DNA from: Guptibacillus algicola | GTDB taxonomy: Bacteria > Bacillota > Bacilli > Bacillales > Guptibacillaceae | Direction: 5' to 3' | Assembly: GCF_020171805.1 (NCBI RefSeq) | Contig: NZ_JAIVAF010000005.1 | Span: 124,001-188,000, forward strand | Length of the DNA stretch: 64,000 nucleotides | Shown here: positions 24,816 to 33,975 of the stretch, one piece after another | Numbering within the stretch: position 1 is the stretch's first letter | Layout: each line of letters starts with the position of its first letter | Notes under the pieces: model-generated | Seen by the model: the letters and a program-made list of their open reading frames with translations, nothing else | Told to the model about the DNA's origin: nothing | Database searches by the model: none | Position numbers and translations under genes: made by a program

Positions 24816-26456
24816 ATGAATGAACAATTACAAAAAATAAAAAGCCGCTGGGGCGAAACATGGACTAGTTATTCCGCTAAGACGAAATGGCTAATAGGTG
24901 GAACCTTTTTAGCAACGCTACTAATCCTTCTATTCCTTGTTTTCTGGATGTCTAAACCAAATTTGACACCTATTTATTCCAATCTCACACCAACTGAGGC
25001 TGGAGAGATCAAGGGTGCGATCGAGCAAAAAGGGATTGCAGTAGAAGTTTCAGCAGATGGCACGACCATTAGTGTCCCAAAAGCGGAGGCTTCTGATTTA
25101 AAAGTGAGTCTAGCAGCAGAGGGAATCCCTAAAAGCGGTAATGTTAACTATAGTATCTTTAGCGAAAACATGGGGATGGGAATGACAGATAAGCATTTTG
25201 ATGTCGTTGAACGTGATGCGATGCAGAATGAGCTTAGCTATCTCATCGAGCAGATCGATGGCATTCAGCAATCCAAAGTCATGATCACCCTTCCGAAAGA
25301 AAGTGTTTGGTTAAATGAAGAGGGCGATGTTGCGACTGCTTCGGTTGTGGTAACGAGAGAACCTGGGTTTAGTCTCGATCAGTCCCAAGTGAACGGACTT
25401 TATCACGTTATTAGTAAAAGTGTACCGAACCTTCCAATTGAAAACATCGTTGTGATGGATCAGAACGGTTCCTCATTTGATTATGGTGAAAATAAGTTAG
25501 ATACGACGTTATCGGCTTATCAGCAACAGGAACAAATTCGTCGTGATATCGAAAAAGATATGCAAAAAGACCTTCAGCAGATGCTTGGCTTACTTCTTGG
25601 TCAAGACAAAGTAGTCGTGTCTGTCATGACCAGTGTCGATTTCACTAAAGAGAAAAGAGTCGAAGATTTAGTTGAACCTGTCGATGAAGAAACTGGAGAA
25701 GGTATTGATATAAGTGTTGAAAAAATCATGGAAACCTACTCCGGTTATCCTAATGCCGCTATTGATGGCACTGGTACGGCAGAGGGAGAAATTCCAAATT
25801 ACAACGCTGATGACCCAAATTACGAAGGCGACGGTTCATACGAGAAGGTCGAAGAACGCATCAATCGAGAAGTCAATCGAATTCATAAAGAGATAGAAGA
25901 AAGTCCCTATGTGATTGATGATATTACGATCAATGTAGGTGTTGAACCTCCGATTGCCGACGACGTAACGTCTTTAACAGCAGCTCATGTAGAAGATATT
26001 CGCACTGTACTAAAAAATGTTGTCCGTACGTCTTTAAGTGGAAGTGACGTACCTCTTGAAGATGCAGATCTAGAAGATCGCATCTCTGTATTTCCGAATG
26101 AGTTCAGAGGAAAACCTGGTTACGTAGCACCAGAAAAGAGTTTCTTCTCTAGTACTCTCGATACGCTTCCGATGTGGGTCATTTATGCAGCAGGAGCAGG
26201 TGTCGGAATTCTTCTCATAACAGGTACGATGCTTCTTTTCAGAAGAAAAGGTAAGCGTGAGGAAGAGTATGAAGAATTTGAAAGAACCTATACACCTAGC
26301 GAGTCAGAAGACCATTATCTTCCTCGCGAAGAAGAAGTAAAAGAAGTCGATCTTACTCCTGATGTGATACCAGGTAGAGATCAAATTGAGAAACTAGCAA
26401 AAGAAAATCCAGAGGATTTTGTTAAATTACTAAGGTTATGGATGAACGAAGACTAG
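24816..26456 (+). CDS. fliF: Flagellar MS-ring protein FliF
   Basis: A 546-aa MS-ring protein with two membrane helices (about residues 26-46 and 447-467) flanking a large extracellular-side domain with the YscJ/FliF fold (LTPTEAGEIKGAIEQKGI). The cytoplasmic tail ends NPEDFVKLLRLWMNED, the FliG-binding segment. Length and order agree with B. subtilis. No anomaly seen. Confidence 0.97.
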   Translation: MNEQLQKIKSRWGETWTSYSAKTKWLIGGTFLATLLILLFLVFWMSKPNLTPIYSNLTPTEAGEIKGAIEQKGIAVEVSADGTTISVPKAEASDLKVSLAAEGIPKSGNVNYSIFSENMGMGMTDKHFDVVERDAMQNELSYLIEQIDGIQQSKVMITLPKESVWLNEEGDVATASVVVTREPGFSLDQSQVNGLYHVISKSVPNLPIENIVVMDQNGSSFDYGENKLDTTLSAYQQQEQIRRDIEKDMQKDLQQMLGLLLGQDKVVVSVMTSVDFTKEKRVEDLVEPVDEETGEGIDISVEKIMETYSGYPNAAIDGTGTAEGEIPNYNADDPNYEGDGSYEKVEERINREVNRIHKEIEESPYVIDDITINVGVEPPIADDVTSLTAAHVEDIRTVLKNVVRTSLSGSDVPLEDADLEDRISVFPNEFRGKPGYVAPEKSFFSSTLDTLPMWVIYAAGAGVGILLITGTMLLFRRKGKREEEYEEFERTYTPSESEDHYLPREEEVKEVDLTPDVIPGRDQIEKLAKENPEDFVKLLRLWMNED

Positions 26457-26468
26457 GAGGGGCTATCT

Positions 26469-27482
26469 ATGGTGAGTAAAACAAAGGAAATATCGGGCAC
26501 GCAAAAAGCAGCAATTTTACTTACATCTCTTGGCCCCGATCTATCGATTCAAACGTTCAAGCATCTGACTGAGAAGGAAATCGATAAGCTTGCGCTTGGG
26601 ATTTCAAAACTTAGTAGGGTAGAGACTGAGGATCGTGAAAACATTATGGATGAGTTTATTCAGATGGTTAAAGCAAAGGACTATATTGCTGCAGGTGGGA
26701 TAGACTTTGCTAGACACGTGTTGGTCGAAGCGCTTGGACCTAAGAAAGCAGAGGAAATTCTAGCTAGATTACAGTCCAGTACCCAGACGAAGCCATTTGC
26801 ATTTGCTAGAAAAGCAGATCCAGAGCAGATTCTTAACATCGTTCAACAAGAGCATCCTCAAACGATCGCACTTATTCTTTCTTATTTAGATTCACAGCAG
26901 GCTTCAAAGATCTTGTCCTCACTTCCTCAAGAGCGACAGGCGGATGTTGCTAGACGGATCGCCTTGATGGAAAGTACTTCACCAGAAGTAATAAGCAAGC
27001 TAGAGGACATCATCGAAAGAAAATTAAATGCCAGCGGCTCACAGGATTATACGTTTACGGGAGGAGTAGAATCGATCGTAGAAGTACTGAGCGGTGTTGA
27101 CCGAAGTACAGAAAGAACGATACTCAGTTCACTCGAGAAGGACGACCCGAAGCTTGCTGAAGAAATTAAGCAGCGTATGTTTGTATTCGAAGATATTGTA
27201 CTACTAGATGATCGTTCGATTCGTCTTGTGATCAGTGAAGTGAAGGATGATGATCTATCGATCGCGCTTAAGGTAGCTAGTGAAGAAGTGAAAGACCTTA
27301 TCTTCAGGAATATGTCGAACCGCCGTGTTGAAACAGTGAAAGAAGAACTCGAGTTGATGGGACCACTCCGCCTTAGTGAAGTTGAAGAAGCTCAAACAAG
27401 AGTCGTCTCTGTCATCCGTTACCTCGAAGATACTGGAGAGATCGTGATCGCACGTGGTGGAGGAGATGATGTGATTGTCTAA
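26469..27482 (+). CDS. fliG: Flagellar motor switch protein FliG
   Basis: A 337-aa rotor protein. The N-terminal FliF-binding domain (SGTQKAAILLTSLGPDLS), the middle domain with EHPQTIALILSYLDSQQASKILSSLP (EHPQT motif), and the C-terminal torque domain (FVFEDIVLLDDRSIRLVISEVKDDDLSIALK) are all intact, including the charged torque helix. It overlaps fliH by 8 nt. Confidence 0.97.
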   Translation: MVSKTKEISGTQKAAILLTSLGPDLSIQTFKHLTEKEIDKLALGISKLSRVETEDRENIMDEFIQMVKAKDYIAAGGIDFARHVLVEALGPKKAEEILARLQSSTQTKPFAFARKADPEQILNIVQQEHPQTIALILSYLDSQQASKILSSLPQERQADVARRIALMESTSPEVISKLEDIIERKLNASGSQDYTFTGGVESIVEVLSGVDRSTERTILSSLEKDDPKLAEEIKQRMFVFEDIVLLDDRSIRLVISEVKDDDLSIALKVASEEVKDLIFRNMSNRRVETVKEELELMGPLRLSEVEEAQTRVVSVIRYLEDTGEIVIARGGGDDVIV

Positions 27483-28272
27483 TATCATTCCGAAGGCTTA
27501 CAAAAGTACAGGTGATGGACCAAAAGTACTCGGTCAAAGAGAGATTGTGGAACCTAAGAAACAACGAGTTTTACAATCTCGAACAGGAACGATTGAAGAA
27601 AAGAAATCGCACTTGCTTCAACAGATGATCCGGCTCGAAGATCAATACCATACGATCCGAACTCGGCTGCAGAATGAGGAAGATCGCGTTTTATCAAGTC
27701 TTGAACAGCGGCAGCAACAAAAAGAGCAAGAGTGGAAACAGCTTGCTGAACAGAAGTATAGAGAAGCCGAAGACAAAGGTTTTGAAGCTGGGTATCAGGC
27801 TGGACTTCAGCAAGTACAATTTGAGTTTGAAGATAAACGAAAAGAGATGGAATTAATTTTAACCGGTGCATATGAGAAGAAAGAAGAATTGATCGAAAGT
27901 GCTGAACCGTTCCTTCTCTCGCTGAGTACCGAGATTGCAAAGAAGATAATGTTAAGTGAATTGAAACAACATCCTGAAACGTTTTCTCAGATGGTCCGCC
28001 AAACATTGCAAAGCGTCCAAGATCGCGGTGAAGTTGTTCTTCACGTTTCAGTTGAAGATTACACCCATATTACCCCGATGGTAGAGGAGCTTGAGAAGCA
28101 GCTTGATGGCCATGCAAGCCTGAAACTCGTTCCGATGAGTGATTTACCTCCTGGGTCAGGAATGATACACACCCCGAGCGGTAGTTATGATATTTCGATT
28201 CACAATCAGCTAAAAGAAATCAAAAAGCAGCTATTTGCACTTTATGAGGAGAATGGAAGCGATGAGCATTAA
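27475..28272 (+). CDS. fliH: Flagellar assembly protein FliH
   Basis: A 265-aa regulator of the export ATPase FliI. A long Glu/Gln/Lys-rich coiled coil fills residues 40-130, with AGYQAGLQQ resembling the FliH glycine repeats. The C-terminal FliH domain follows (LSTEIAKKIMLSELKQHPETFSQMVRQTL). Start is a TTG inside the fliG 3' end, with GGAGGAG about 9 nt before it. It overlaps fliI by 11 nt. Confidence 0.9.
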   Translation: MSNIIPKAYKSTGDGPKVLGQREIVEPKKQRVLQSRTGTIEEKKSHLLQQMIRLEDQYHTIRTRLQNEEDRVLSSLEQRQQQKEQEWKQLAEQKYREAEDKGFEAGYQAGLQQVQFEFEDKRKEMELILTGAYEKKEELIESAEPFLLSLSTEIAKKIMLSELKQHPETFSQMVRQTLQSVQDRGEVVLHVSVEDYTHITPMVEELEKQLDGHASLKLVPMSDLPPGSGMIHTPSGSYDISIHNQLKEIKKQLFALYEENGSDEH

Positions 28273-29581
28273 GGTAGATCGTTATCTGTCGCGGCTCAAC
28301 TCGATCCAATCTGTGCAAAAGTATGGAAAAGTTACGCAAGTTATCGGGTTAACGATTGAATCGATGGGTCCTGAGGTGAAGATGGGTGAGCTATGCTATT
28401 TAGATCCTGGTCACGGCCATACACCTATCGAAGCAGAAGTCGTAGGTTTTCGAGAAAACCGCGTCCTGCTTATGCCGATGGACGATCTTTCAGAAATTGG
28501 CCCAGGTTGCCTCGTTGTGGCAACAGGAAAGCCGCTAGAAGTGAAGGTAGGATACTCGATTCTAGGCAGTATTCTTGATGGCAGAGGAAAGCCACTTGAT
28601 GAAACTTTTTTACCAGGAGGACTGAAATCAGTCACGACACACAGACAGCCACCTAATCCGATGACAAGACCAAGAATCTCAACGCCTTTTCAGCTAGGTG
28701 TACGTGCGATCGATGGTTTATTAACGGTCGGGCATGGTCAGAGAATCGGTATATTTGCCGGAAGCGGCGTCGGGAAGAGTACGCTCATGGGAATGGCGGC
28801 TCGAAACTCAGAAGCTGATGTGAACGTGATCGCCCTTATCGGTGAACGAGGAAGAGAGGTCAGAGATTTCATCGAACGAGATCTCGGTGAAGAAGGTTTG
28901 AAGAAATCCGTTATCGTCGTAGCGACTTCTGATCAATCACCACTCCAAAGGATAAAAGGCGCACTAACCGCAACATCGATCGCTGAATATTTTCGTGATG
29001 AAGGTAAGAACGTCATGCTTATGATGGATTCTGTCACGCGTTTTGCGATGGCGCAACGTGAAGTTGGACTAGCGATCGGAGAACCGCCTACAAGTAAGGG
29101 TTATACACCAAGCGTTTTTGCATTATTACCAAAATTATTAGAACGATCCGGAACGTCACATCATGGTTCGATCACTGCTTTTTATACTGTTCTCGTCGAT
29201 GGTGACGATATGAACGAACCGATTGCAGATGCTGTTCGTGGGATACTTGATGGTCATATTGTTCTCGACCGAAAACTTGCTCAGAAAGGGCAGTACCCTG
29301 CGATTAATGTCTCTCAAAGTGTTAGCCGGGTGATGAAAGAAATTGTATCTCATGAACATATAGAGGCAGCGAATGAGTTAAAACGACTTCTAGCTGTTTA
29401 CAATTCTTCTGAGGATCTAATCAATATTGGTGCGTATAAATCAGGAACAAATAGCAATATCGATAAAGCAATCGCAAGTCATTCAGAGATCGAGCGATAT
29501 ATCAAACAAGGAACAGATGAACAAGCGTCGTTTCAGGATAGCCAGGAGTGGCTTCTATCAAAGTTTGGAAAGGATGAGTAG
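28262..29581 (+). CDS. fliI: Flagellum-specific ATPase FliI
   Basis: A 439-aa ATPase of the type III export apparatus, related to the F1 beta subunit. Walker A GIFAGSGVGKSTLMG lies near residue 166, RERGREVRDF-like IGERGREVRDFIE follows, and Walker B VMLMMDSVTRFAMAQREVGLAIGEPP is intact. The ATG at 28262 is preferred to ATGs at 28244 and 28253, because GAGGAG ends 10 nt before it and the length matches B. subtilis FliI. Its stop is 2 nt before the presumed fliJ start. Confidence 0.96.
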   Translation: MSIKVDRYLSRLNSIQSVQKYGKVTQVIGLTIESMGPEVKMGELCYLDPGHGHTPIEAEVVGFRENRVLLMPMDDLSEIGPGCLVVATGKPLEVKVGYSILGSILDGRGKPLDETFLPGGLKSVTTHRQPPNPMTRPRISTPFQLGVRAIDGLLTVGHGQRIGIFAGSGVGKSTLMGMAARNSEADVNVIALIGERGREVRDFIERDLGEEGLKKSVIVVATSDQSPLQRIKGALTATSIAEYFRDEGKNVMLMMDSVTRFAMAQREVGLAIGEPPTSKGYTPSVFALLPKLLERSGTSHHGSITAFYTVLVDGDDMNEPIADAVRGILDGHIVLDRKLAQKGQYPAINVSQSVSRVMKEIVSHEHIEAANELKRLLAVYNSSEDLINIGAYKSGTNSNIDKAIASHSEIERYIKQGTDEQASFQDSQEWLLSKFGKDE

Positions 29582-29583
29582 TC

Positions 29584-30036
29584 ATCGCACGTTACCAATT
29601 TCCATTTCAGCGTATTCTCGATGTGAAAGAAAACGAAAAAGAACAAGCGCAGCTTGAAATGGCTGAGACATTGAAAGTTCAGAGCGATTTAGAACAAGAA
29701 ATAACAAAGCTCGAACAAAAATTGAATACGATGCGAGAATCCCTCGAGCAACGGCAGTTCGAAGGTCTTTCCATAACAGAACTTATAAAAGAAGAAGCTC
29801 ATCTTTCCTTTTTGGATCAGAAGCTCAGTGAGAAAAAAGCGCATCTTAATCAGTTAAACGAACGAGTTTCTGGTCACCAAGAGAATTTGGCAGAGAAGGT
29901 ACGAGAAGAAAAAACGTGGCAATCGATCAAGGAAAAAAGACGTGAAGAACACAATCGAGAAATCCAGATTATCGAACAAAACGAACTCGACAGCTTCAAT
30001 ACGGTTAGAGCTTATTTGGAACTAAAGAATGGATAG
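29584..30036 (+). CDS. fliJ: Flagellar export protein FliJ, apparently with a non-canonical start
   Basis: A coiled-coil protein of about 150 aa between FliI and YlxF. The N-terminus ARYQFPFQRILDVKENEKEQAQLEM matches the conserved FliJ start in Bacillus (AYQF-F-LLELKENEKDQ pattern). No ATG, GTG or TTG exists in frame between the in-frame stop at 29575 and this block. If translation starts where FliJ should, the codon is ATC at 29584, 8 nt after AAAGGATG. The first canonical in-frame start, GTG 29620, would remove 12 conserved residues. An out-of-frame ATG overlaps the fliI stop at 29574. Either a rare AUC start or a +1 frameshift is implied. Confidence 0.8.
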   Translation: MARYQFPFQRILDVKENEKEQAQLEMAETLKVQSDLEQEITKLEQKLNTMRESLEQRQFEGLSITELIKEEAHLSFLDQKLSEKKAHLNQLNERVSGHQENLAEKVREEKTWQSIKEKRREEHNREIQIIEQNELDSFNTVRAYLELKNG

Positions 30037-30057
30037 TGTGTAGGAAGGGTGAAGAAG

Positions 30058-30909
30058 GTGCGAAAGAAGCGGAATCATACATCGATTAAGGAAGTACTCA
30101 TACACAACATTCTTCTACCGCTTACTTTCGTAGTGACGGTATTGCTGATCATTCTCCCGTTCATGGGGTATGACCTCATGGCGATCGCATCTAATGTTAG
30201 TGAAAAACCTATAACATTTATTCAGAATACGTTCGCGGCAGAGCTAGAAGATGAAATCGAGGAAGCGCCTGACTTTGAACGGAAAGCTAAAGATCAGGAA
30301 AAAGAGATCTATAGACTTACGAAGGTGGTTGAGGAGCAAAAAAGCGAACTTGCACAATACAAGACAGAAACCGAAAAGCTTAAGCAAGAAATAGAGCAAG
30401 ACTTGAAAGACCGAGAGGAACGGGAGCAAAAACAACAAAATCTCGCGACGATGTACGAAGGAATGACCCCATCTAAATCAGCCGCAATCATTGAAAAGCT
30501 AACCTTAAATGAAGCTGCTCTCCTGCTCGATAAGATGGGGAGTACGGAACAAGCCGCAATCCTTGGAAAAATGAACAGTGCAGTCGCTGCTGATATTACG
30601 ATTGCACTAAGAGATCTTGATAAAGCAGAACAACCAGAAGTAGCAGCTATGCAAGAAAGACTTACGTTGTTGATGAATGCGATCGAACGAAAAGATAGCT
30701 CGATCGCTGTCGAAGATCTTGCGAAACAGATTAGTGAGATGGAAGAAAAGAAAGCAGCAGGAATTTTAGAAGCGATGAGCGGAGATAAGGAAGAGAAGAA
30801 AGTTGGTATTGGAATCCTTTCAGCGCTCGATGAATCAAAGCGAACGCTTATCCTAGCAGAAATGGATGAATCTGTTTCTTCTAATTACGTAGCAGAGTTA
30901 GCTAATTGA
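30058..30909 (+). CDS. ylxF: YlxF/MotE-family protein
   Basis: A 283-aa protein with one N-terminal membrane helix (about residues 18-40 from this GTG), a long coiled coil (EIYRLTKVVEEQKSELAQYKTETEKLKQEIEQ) and a C-terminal MgtE-N-like domain (YEGMTPSKSAAIIEKLTLNEAALLLDKM). This is the YlxF/MotE architecture; MotE in other bacteria chaperones motility proteins in the periplasm. A GTG at 30058 is better spaced from AGGAAGGG than the GTG at 30049. It sits between fliJ and fliK as in B. subtilis. Confidence 0.85.
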   Translation: MRKKRNHTSIKEVLIHNILLPLTFVVTVLLIILPFMGYDLMAIASNVSEKPITFIQNTFAAELEDEIEEAPDFERKAKDQEKEIYRLTKVVEEQKSELAQYKTETEKLKQEIEQDLKDREEREQKQQNLATMYEGMTPSKSAAIIEKLTLNEAALLLDKMGSTEQAAILGKMNSAVAADITIALRDLDKAEQPEVAAMQERLTLLMNAIERKDSSIAVEDLAKQISEMEEKKAAGILEAMSGDKEEKKVGIGILSALDESKRTLILAEMDESVSSNYVAELAN

Positions 30910-30928
30910 CGTAAAAGGAGGTGATCAT

Positions 30929-32056
30929 GTGAGTAAGACGATTCAACCCCTGGCTAAAGGAACGCAAAGTGCGCCCGCGAAAGCAGAGACACCTAAAGGC
31001 AATTCTGGGTTTGAGAAGCTACTAACAAAGCTTGCCGATGGAGAAGGGTCTAAAAAGAAAGACGTTAAGGAGCTTCAAACAGAGGAAGTTACTGAAGGTG
31101 CAACAGAAGAGTTGCCAGCAAATGCTGCTTCCCCTTTGCAAGTGATGGTCGAAAAGCTTGGAATTAGCGCAAAGCAACTTCTTTTGACCAATCCAAAAGG
31201 GGAGGGGTCTTCTGATGTAGAGGTTCATGGTTTTACGAAGGACGAGTTATTGAAACTTGATCCTGGACAGCAACTTAAACTGAAGCAATCGCTCGTTGAT
31301 CCTACGGTGAAAGTAAGTGAAGAAGGCAATCTGAAACCAAGTGAAGTTCAGCTGAAAGTATTGAAAATGGCTGAACAAATCGAGCCATTGTTAGGAAAAC
31401 AACAGCAGTCGGACCTTCAAGCTTTATTGAAACGAAATGGGATCGACCTACCCCCTAGCTCTATGACTGGAAAAGGACTCGTTCAGGATCTAGCGGTTTC
31501 AGTCGAGACAGCTACAGTTCAAACACCTGAAGAAAATGAGCAAGTTCAACCAAAACCGTTGGCAGAACCTCTTCTGCAAACATCAGTAAAAGAAGAGTTG
31601 CCAGTTGTACGAGCACGCCAACTCACACATGATTTCAGTCAGCTGTTAGAACGAATGCAAGTAATGAAAAACGGTAAAGAATCGCAGCTTAGAATCAAAC
31701 TAGCACCAGAGAACCTTGGACAGTTAGATATACGCTTAACAACAGTTGAAGGAAAAGTGACTGCTTATATTGCCACAACGACTGCAGCAGCGAAAGAAAT
31801 GATCGAAGGACAGCTTAACCAGCTCCGACAAACATTTGTGCAACAGGGCATCCAACTCGACAAAGTAGAGGTCGTTCAGCAATCAAGTCAATCGCTTTTG
31901 CAAGACCACCAAAGTCATCAGCAAGGACAACAGCAGTTTGGACAGGGAAAACATCGCCGTGAGAAATCTTCTGGTCAATATGAAGTTGAAGAAAACCCTG
32001 TTGTAACCCATGAACATGAGCAAGAAGAAACGATAGGAATTAATTATTCCGTTTAG
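30929..32056 (+). CDS. fliK: Flagellar hook-length control protein FliK
   Basis: A 375-aa secreted ruler protein. The N-terminal two thirds are low-complexity, Lys/Glu/Gln-rich and weakly conserved, as usual. The C-terminal Flg_hook domain is clear at residues about 235-315: MKNGKESQLRIKLAPENLGQLDIRLTTVEGKVTAYIATTTAAAKEMIEGQLNQLRQTF. A His/Gln-rich tail follows (DHQSHQQGQQQFGQGKH). The start is a GTG after AAAAGGAGGTG. Confidence 0.92.
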   Translation: MSKTIQPLAKGTQSAPAKAETPKGNSGFEKLLTKLADGEGSKKKDVKELQTEEVTEGATEELPANAASPLQVMVEKLGISAKQLLLTNPKGEGSSDVEVHGFTKDELLKLDPGQQLKLKQSLVDPTVKVSEEGNLKPSEVQLKVLKMAEQIEPLLGKQQQSDLQALLKRNGIDLPPSSMTGKGLVQDLAVSVETATVQTPEENEQVQPKPLAEPLLQTSVKEELPVVRARQLTHDFSQLLERMQVMKNGKESQLRIKLAPENLGQLDIRLTTVEGKVTAYIATTTAAAKEMIEGQLNQLRQTFVQQGIQLDKVEVVQQSSQSLLQDHQSHQQGQQQFGQGKHRREKSSGQYEVEENPVVTHEHEQEETIGINYSV

Positions 32057-32066
32057 GAGGGGTGAT

Positions 32067-32489
32067 ATGAATACAGGTTCAGTTACAAATACAGGTGTTG
32101 CAAATGGAACAGCGCAGCGTCCACAATTGCCAGGACAACTTGGAAAAGACGACTTTCTTAAAATTCTAGTAGCACAGTTAGGGAATCAGGATCCTATGAA
32201 GCCGATGCAGGATACTGAATTCATTGGACAGATGGCACAATTTAGTTCGCTTGAGCAAATGACGAATATGAACAGTTCACTGACTCAATTTGTGAATAAC
32301 CAGCTCCAAGATTCGATAACAGATCATGCTCATTTAATCGGTAAACAGGTGAAGTGGCGTGAGAATGATGAGCTTCAAGCTGGGAAAGTATCAGCAGTCG
32401 TTTATAAAGAAGGCACTGTTCTAGCAGAGCTTGAAGGTGGAAAACAAGTGAATATCGCCTTGTTAGAACGTATCGAAACGGGGGAGTAA
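32067..32489 (+). CDS. flgD: Flagellar hook assembly protein FlgD
   Basis: A 140-aa hook cap protein. The conserved segment LGKDDFLKILVAQLGNQDPMKPMQDTEFIGQMAQFSSLEQMTNMN fills residues 26-70. It is short like B. subtilis FlgD, lacking the long C-terminal domain of enteric FlgD. The ATG follows AGGAGGGGTG. Confidence 0.95.
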   Translation: MNTGSVTNTGVANGTAQRPQLPGQLGKDDFLKILVAQLGNQDPMKPMQDTEFIGQMAQFSSLEQMTNMNSSLTQFVNNQLQDSITDHAHLIGKQVKWRENDELQAGKVSAVVYKEGTVLAELEGGKQVNIALLERIETGE

Positions 32490-32490
32490 G

Positions 32491-32853
32491 ATGACGAACC
32501 TGCACATCCATGAAAGGTACCATCCAAACCAACCGCTCGTAGCAGCTAAAAAGAAGCCAACGCATGCATTTGCTGAACAGCTGAAGCAAACCTTACAAAA
32601 ACCAGTCTCCTTCAGTCAACATGCAGAGCAACGATTGGCACAGCAAGGAATCTTACTCACTGACGTTCAGCTAAAGAAGCTGAATGATGGTGTTGAAACA
32701 GCTCGCGAAAAGGGTTCACAAGATTCACTTCTACTTATGAAAGACCTAGCGTTTGTTGTAAGTATAAAGAACAACAAGGTCATAACCGCGATGAAGCAAG
32801 AGCGAATGGAAAATCAAATCGTAACGAAGATCGATTCAGCGTTAATTTTATAA
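32491..32853 (+). CDS. TIGR02530-family flagellar operon protein
   Basis: A 120-aa protein of the small TIGR02530 family found between flgD and the hook gene in Gram-positive flagellar operons. The block FSQHAEQRLAQQGILLTDVQLKKLNDGVETAREKGSQDSLLLMKDLAFVVSIKNNKVITAM is the family core. It starts one base after the flgD stop. The function is not established, though association with hook assembly is likely from position. Confidence 0.85.
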   Translation: MTNLHIHERYHPNQPLVAAKKKPTHAFAEQLKQTLQKPVSFSQHAEQRLAQQGILLTDVQLKKLNDGVETAREKGSQDSLLLMKDLAFVVSIKNNKVITAMKQERMENQIVTKIDSALIL

Positions 32854-32934
32854 CGTAATAGGCTGGACCATTAGATGGAGGCCTACCGCTGTGGACCGAT
32901 TGAAGCAGCGACTTATAACCAAGGGGGAAAACAC

Positions 32935-33708
32935 ATGCTACGTTCTATGTACTCAGGTGTATCGGGAATGAAGGGTTTTAATACAAAGCTAGACGTCATC
33001 GGAAATAACATCGCCAATGTGAACACTGTAGGATTTAAGAAAAGCCGGGTAATGTTTCAGGACTTGCTCAGTCAGAACATGGGTGACAGACAGGTGAATT
33101 CGACTCAGGTTGGTCTTGGGGTAACGGAGGGCTCAATCGATACCCTTCACACGACGGGATCATTTATGACGACTGGGGTTCAAAGTGACCTTTCGATTGA
33201 AGGTGATGGCTACTTCAGAGTACAACGAGAAATAACCACAGACAATGGCACAACAAAAACCCCGCTATTAACAAGGTCAGGTAATTTTTACGTGAATAAC
33301 GATAGTGAACTCGTAACGTCCCAGGGGTATTTCGTCCTTGATGAAGCAGGCGAGAAAATTAAGCTAGATGAACCTTATACGATCAATAGACAAGGTGAAA
33401 TAAGCAAGATAAACGCAGACGGTGAACCTGTCTTTTATACAAAAATCAGTATGGGGACCGTAAGCAATCCTTCAGGATTAACAAAAGATGGAGGATCTAT
33501 GTACGAGGAAACTACAAAATCAGGAGTGTTCAAGCAGGGTTTACCCGAATCATCACGCGTCGTATCCGGTCAGCTTGAAATGTCGAACGTTGATCTTACA
33601 GAAGAGTTCACCGAAATGATCGTTGCACAAAGAGGGTTCCAAGCTAACTCAAGAGTAATTACAACCTCAGATGAAATCCTTCAAGAAATCGTCAACTTAA
33701 AACGATAG
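32935..33708 (+). CDS. flgE: Flagellar hook protein FlgE
   Basis: A 257-aa hook subunit (called flgG in older B. subtilis nomenclature). N-terminal LRSMYSGVSGMKGFNTKLDVIGNNIANVNTVGFKKSRVMFQDLLSQ and C-terminal VSGQLEMSNVDLTEEFTEMIVAQRGFQANSRVITTSDEILQEIVNLKR are typical. The ATG at 32935 follows AAGGGGG. It is followed by swrD. Confidence 0.95.
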   Translation: MLRSMYSGVSGMKGFNTKLDVIGNNIANVNTVGFKKSRVMFQDLLSQNMGDRQVNSTQVGLGVTEGSIDTLHTTGSFMTTGVQSDLSIEGDGYFRVQREITTDNGTTKTPLLTRSGNFYVNNDSELVTSQGYFVLDEAGEKIKLDEPYTINRQGEISKINADGEPVFYTKISMGTVSNPSGLTKDGGSMYEETTKSGVFKQGLPESSRVVSGQLEMSNVDLTEEFTEMIVAQRGFQANSRVITTSDEILQEIVNLKR

Positions 33709-33756
33709 GGGGTAGGAGCTGAGGAAGAGTGATCTTTCTCGGCTCATTCTGTTCTT

Positions 33757-33945
33757 ATGATTACACTAACGAAATTAAACAAAGAACCATTTACTCTAAA
33801 TGCAGTTTATATCGAAAAAATAGAAGCAACACCAGATACGATGATTTTCCTAACGAACGGAAAACATTACGTAGTGCTTGAGCCCGTTGAAGAAGTTAAA
33901 AGAAGAGTAACGGAATTTTACCAGGAAATTCAACTGTTGAAATAG
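33757..33945 (+). CDS. swrD: SwrD (FlbD family)
   Basis: A 62-aa FlbD/SwrD-family protein (MITLTKLNKEPFTLNAVYIEKIEATPDT at the start), which raises motor torque for swarming in B. subtilis. There is no Shine-Dalgarno at normal distance from the ATG; the 14 nt before it are pyrimidine-rich and an in-frame stop at 33730 excludes an earlier canonical start. Translation may depend on coupling or be weak. In B. subtilis fliL follows; here fliM follows directly. Confidence 0.88.
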   Translation: MITLTKLNKEPFTLNAVYIEKIEATPDTMIFLTNGKHYVVLEPVEEVKRRVTEFYQEIQLLK

Positions 33946-33975
33946 TGGCTAGTAGAAGGAACGGGGGTGACAACT

